Shown in pieces: positions 6,196-8,473 of a stretch of 8,473 nucleotides of DNA. Source of the stretch: an uncultured Gemmatimonadota bacterium (lineage in GTDB: Bacteria > Gemmatimonadota > Gemmatimonadetes > Longimicrobiales > Gaopeijiaceae); the NCBI GenBank assembly GCA_937136445.1, contig CAKZOQ010000637.1, forward strand, positions 1-8,473, written 5' to 3'. Under the pieces are notes generated by a model. That model saw only the letters and a program-made list of their open reading frames with translations, was not told the DNA's origin and ran no database searches. Every line of letters starts with the position of its first letter. Within the stretch, counting starts at the first letter, position 1. The position numbers and the translations under genes were made by a program.

Positions 6196-6641
6196 AGATC
6201 GGCGTGCTCCACGGCCCGAACCTCCAGCTTCTGGGCCGGCGGGAGCCCGAGGTCTACGGGACCGACACCCTCGACGACGTGGATCGGGCGCTGGGCGAGC
6301 TGGCCGACGAGCTGGGCGTGGAGCTGGAGACCCTCCAGTCCAACCACGAGGGAGCCCTTCTGGACTTCGTGGACGAAGCCTCGACGCGTGTGGCGGGATT
6401 CCTGGTGAACCCCGGGGCCCTCACCCACACCTCGGTGGCGTTGCGCGACGCCCTGGCCGGGGTGGACCGACCCTTCGTGGAGCTGCACCTGTCCAACACA
6501 CAGGCCCGGGAGGACTTCCGTCGGCACTCCTGGCTGGCGGAGCTGGCCGTGGGCGTGGTTTATGGATTCGGCGTCGATAGCTATCTTCTTGGGCTCCGAG
6601 GCCTGGTAGGCCACCTGACTCGAGACCGGACCGAGGGCTGA
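6192..6641 (+). CDS. aroQ: Type II 3-dehydroquinate dehydratase
   Basis: This enzyme converts 3-dehydroquinate to 3-dehydroshikimate, step three of the shikimate pathway to aromatic amino acids, in the cytoplasm. Its 149 residues fit the compact type II class, which normally forms a dodecamer. The active-site parts are all present: HGPNLQLLGRREPEVYG (residues 7-23) with R17 and the catalytic Y22, QSNHEG (49-54), NPGALTHTS (73-81) with N73 and H79, and VELHLSN (96-102) with H99. The distal arginine region RRHS is at 110-113. H7 replaces the more usual Asn before GPN, a variant I recall as common. The GTG start overlaps the TPR stop (GTGA). It is followed 47 bases later by efp. Type II rather than type I (AroD) is clear. 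Confidence 0.96.
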   Translation: MKIGVLHGPNLQLLGRREPEVYGTDTLDDVDRALGELADELGVELETLQSNHEGALLDFVDEASTRVAGFLVNPGALTHTSVALRDALAGVDRPFVELHLSNTQAREDFRRHSWLAELAVGVVYGFGVDSYLLGLRGLVGHLTRDRTEG

Positions 6642-6688
6642 CCCCTCCGGACCGGCCGGTCGCCCCCCATCCATCCACGCGAGGCCGC

Positions 6689-7249
6689 ATGGCGAGCACC
6701 GCGGATTTCCGCAATGGGATGGTCCTGGAGATCGACGGAGACCTCTGGACCATCACCTACTTCCAGCACGTGAAGCCCGGCAAGGGCGGCGCCTTCGTAC
6801 GGACGAAGCTGAAAAACGTCCTCTCGGGGGCCGTCGTGGACAAAACCTATCGGTCCGGCGAGAAGGTCACCGACGTCCGCCTGGAGCGGCGCCCGGTGAA
6901 CTACTCCTACACCGACGGCCAGGTCTACTTCTTCATGGACGCCGAGACCTACGAGATGATCCCTCTGGACGCCGAGGTCATCGGCCAGGATCAGCTCCAG
7001 TACCTGAAGGAGAACATGGAGTGCGAGGGGCTGGTCCACGACGATACCGTGATCAGCGTGGAGCTCCCCCAGTTCGTGGAGCTGGAGGTGGTGAAGACCG
7101 ACCCGGGCCTGAAGGGCGACACGGCGCAGGGGGGCACGAAGCCCGCCGAGCTGGAGACCGGGGCGGTGGTACAGGTCCCCCTCTTCATCGAGGAAGGGGA
7201 CGTGCTGAAGGTGGACCGAACCGAAGACAAATACCTCACCAGGGTGTGA
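6689..7249 (+). CDS. efp: Translation elongation factor P
   Basis: EF-P binds between the P and E sites of stalled ribosomes and promotes peptide bonds at consecutive prolines. Its 186 residues and three beta-barrel domains match the family. The N-terminal KOW-like domain carries the loop KPGKGGAF (29-36) with K32 at the tip, the position modified by lysylation in E. coli (K34) or other lysine chemistry elsewhere. It is therefore not the arginine-rhamnosylated type. The middle domain is about 67-125. The C-terminal domain contains the signature VELEVVKTDPGLKGDTAQGG and TGAVVQVPLFI. GAGG at 6681-6684 precedes the ATG by 4 bases. The modifying enzyme is not in the window. accB follows after only 5 bases. 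Confidence 0.97.
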   Translation: MASTADFRNGMVLEIDGDLWTITYFQHVKPGKGGAFVRTKLKNVLSGAVVDKTYRSGEKVTDVRLERRPVNYSYTDGQVYFFMDAETYEMIPLDAEVIGQDQLQYLKENMECEGLVHDDTVISVELPQFVELEVVKTDPGLKGDTAQGGTKPAELETGAVVQVPLFIEEGDVLKVDRTEDKYLTRV

Positions 7250-7254
7250 AACGG

Positions 7255-7746
7255 ATGATCGATCTGGAGTTCCTCGAACGCCTCATCCAGGCCATCGACG
7301 AAAGCAGCCTCGACTCCATCGAGCTGGAGCGGGGGGGGACCCGCGTCCGCCTGGCCAAGTCGGCCCCGATGGTCCAGGGTCCGGCCCCTGCCGCGGCCCT
7401 CCCCCCACCCGGGGCTGCATGGACCCACGGTTCGGTGCCGGCTCCCGCGGAGACCGGAGGCGGTGCCTCCGGCGGCGAGCCCGCGGAGACCGCGCCTCCC
7501 TCCAACCTGGTGGACGTGCCGTCGCCCATGGTGGGGACCTTCTACCGGGCTCCGGCCCCCGACGCGCCTCCCTATGTGGACGAGGGCGTGGAGATCAAGG
7601 AGGGCGACACCCTCTGCATCATCGAGGCCATGAAGCTCATGAACGAGCTCGAGGCCGAGGTGTCGGGGACCATCCGTGAGATCCTGGTGGACAACGCCCA
7701 GCCCGTGGAGTACGGGCAGGTCCTCTTCCGGGTCGACCCGGCCTGA
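7255..7746 (+). CDS. accB: Biotin carboxyl carrier protein of acetyl-CoA carboxylase
   Basis: AccB carries CO2 on biotin between the biotin carboxylase (AccC) and the carboxyltransferase (AccAD), making malonyl-CoA for fatty acids. It is 163 residues long. The N-terminal helix and strand (residues 1-34, MIDLEFLERLIQAIDESSLD) are typical. A Pro/Ala/Gly-rich mobile linker spans about 38-84. The biotinyl domain spans 85-161, with the biotin-accepting K127 in EAMKLMNE (124-131) and a downstream glycine turn (SGTIREIL). The thumb-like insert (about 98-107, RAPAPDAPPY) is the acetyl-CoA carboxylase type. A longer frame begins upstream inside efp, but the ATG at 7255 gives the standard N-terminus. 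It is 5 bases from the efp stop and 3 bases from the accC start, so coupled translation is likely. Confidence 0.97.
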   Translation: MIDLEFLERLIQAIDESSLDSIELERGGTRVRLAKSAPMVQGPAPAAALPPPGAAWTHGSVPAPAETGGGASGGEPAETAPPSNLVDVPSPMVGTFYRAPAPDAPPYVDEGVEIKEGDTLCIIEAMKLMNELEAEVSGTIREILVDNAQPVEYGQVLFRVDPA

Positions 7747-7749
7747 CCG

Positions 7750-8473
7750 TTGTTCGAGAAAGTACTGATCGCCAACCGGGGCGAGATCGCGCTGCGGGTC
7801 ATCCGTGCCTGCCGTGAGCTGAACGTCCAGACGGTGGCCGTCTATTCCGAGGCGGACCGGGAATCGCTCCACGTGCGCTTCGCCGACGAGGACGTCTGCA
7901 TCGGCCCGGCGCCTGCCGCCGAGAGCTACCTGAACATTCCCCGGATCATGGCCGCCGCCGAGGTCACCGGCGCCGAGGCCATCCACCCGGGCTACGGCTT
8001 CCTTTCGGAGAACGCCGAGTTCAGTGAGATCGTCACCCGCGCCGGCCTGGTCTTCATCGGGCCGACGCCCCGCCAGATCCGCACCATGGGGGACAAGGCC
8101 ACCGCCCGTCGGAGCATGATGGAGGCGGACGTCCCCACGGTGCCGGGCTCCAAGGGCATCATCTCCGACGCCGACGAGGCCATCGAGGTGGCCGACGAGA
8201 TCGGCTTCCCCATCATGATCAAGGCCACGGCGGGCGGCGGAGGGAAGGGCATGCGCATCGCACCGGATCGGGAGTCCTTCCCGAAGATGGTGGCGGCGGC
8301 CCAGAACGAGGCGAAGGCAGCCTTCGGAAATGCCGGCGTGTACCTGGAGCGCTGCGTCCAGATGCCCCGACATGTGGAGATCCAGGTCTTCGGCGACCAG
8401 CATGGGAACGTCATCCACCTGGGCGAGCGGGAGTGCAGCATCCAGCGTCGCCATCAGAAGCTCCTGGAGGAGG
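7750..8473 (+). CDS. accC: Biotin carboxylase subunit of acetyl-CoA carboxylase, 3' end outside the window
   Basis: AccC carboxylates the biotin on AccB using ATP and bicarbonate. The window holds the first 241 residues of roughly 450, and the frame is open to the last base. It begins FEKVLIANRGEIALRVIRAC, the classical start, from a TTG. The N-terminal biotin carboxylase domain includes HPGYGFLSEN (79-88). The ATP-grasp part has GDK with K116, the glycine loop AGGGGKGMR (161-169), and PRHVEIQVFGD. The GERECSIQRRHQKLLEE block runs to the window edge. No Shine-Dalgarno sequence is apparent before the TTG, so translation may depend on ribosomes arriving from accB, 3 bases upstream. This matches the accB-accC pairing seen in many bacteria. 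No accA or accD is visible. Confidence 0.97.
   Translation, partial: MFEKVLIANRGEIALRVIRACRELNVQTVAVYSEADRESLHVRFADEDVCIGPAPAAESYLNIPRIMAAAEVTGAEAIHPGYGFLSENAEFSEIVTRAGLVFIGPTPRQIRTMGDKATARRSMMEADVPTVPGSKGIISDADEAIEVADEIGFPIMIKATAGGGGKGMRIAPDRESFPKMVAAAQNEAKAAFGNAGVYLERCVQMPRHVEIQVFGDQHGNVIHLGERECSIQRRHQKLLEE

Noticed and set aside
6192..6225. His in place of Asn at the start of the aroQ GPN motif as a possible loss of activity
   Set aside because: The same substitution is familiar in many type II dehydroquinases, and all other active-site residues are present.
6650..6661. A 12-base perfect palindrome between aroQ and efp
   Set aside because: Several such palindromes are expected by chance at this base composition. 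There is no T-run for a terminator and no second copy to suggest an operator.
7728..7741. A 14-base perfect palindrome at the end of accB, 8 bases before accC
   Set aside because: It is fully inside coding sequence, and palindromes of this size are expected by chance once or twice in a window this GC-rich.
6991..8454. A 487-codon open frame on the minus strand opposite efp, accB and accC
   Set aside because: It runs antisense across three unmistakable genes and has the His/Gly/Val-rich composition expected of a shadow frame.

Overview
This is a GC-rich, densely coding bacterial window with G/C-ending codons, short operons and frequent GTG/TTG starts. The gene mix and protein style suggest the phylum Gemmatimonadota. 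The clues are a TPR protein next to a polyprenyl synthase of that lineage's style, a DUF4321 protein, TatA, a PpiD-type foldase, and the set AroQ, EF-P, AccB, AccC. This placement is an inference from remembered family sequences, not a search. I recognise a family for every gene and see no phage, transposon, CRISPR, tRNA or rRNA.

Layout. Positions 1-2716 (+) form one co-directional run. It holds the 3' end of a TPR protein gene, a long-chain polyprenyl diphosphate synthase (quinone side-chain synthesis), a DUF4321 membrane protein and tatA (Sec-independent export). It closes at an 18-bp GC-rich hairpin at 2645-2684, which probably terminates from both sides. Positions 2713-4548 (-) encode a membrane-anchored parvulin-type foldase (PpiD/SurA-like) that converges on tatA, and the two stop codons overlap. 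Positions 4549-4800 are a divergent intergenic region with a plausible sigma70-type promoter on each strand. Positions 4801-8473 (+) are a second run: an acidic TPR protein with five 13-residue repeats, aroQ (shikimate pathway), efp (translation of polyproline stretches), accB, and accC cut off by the window end (first step of fatty-acid synthesis).

How they fit together. The left half and the reverse-strand gene concern the cell envelope: isoprenoid chains, Tat export, and folding outside the membrane. The right half is a conserved housekeeping cluster. The aroQ-efp-accB-accC order is common across bacteria, often with a proline peptidase between aroQ and efp. That gene is absent here.

I found no convincing new biological system. 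The points most worth a second look are the tatA frame running through its own terminator, the foldase whose parvulin domain lacks its first histidine, the 39-bp tandem repeat, and the two-sided promoter region.
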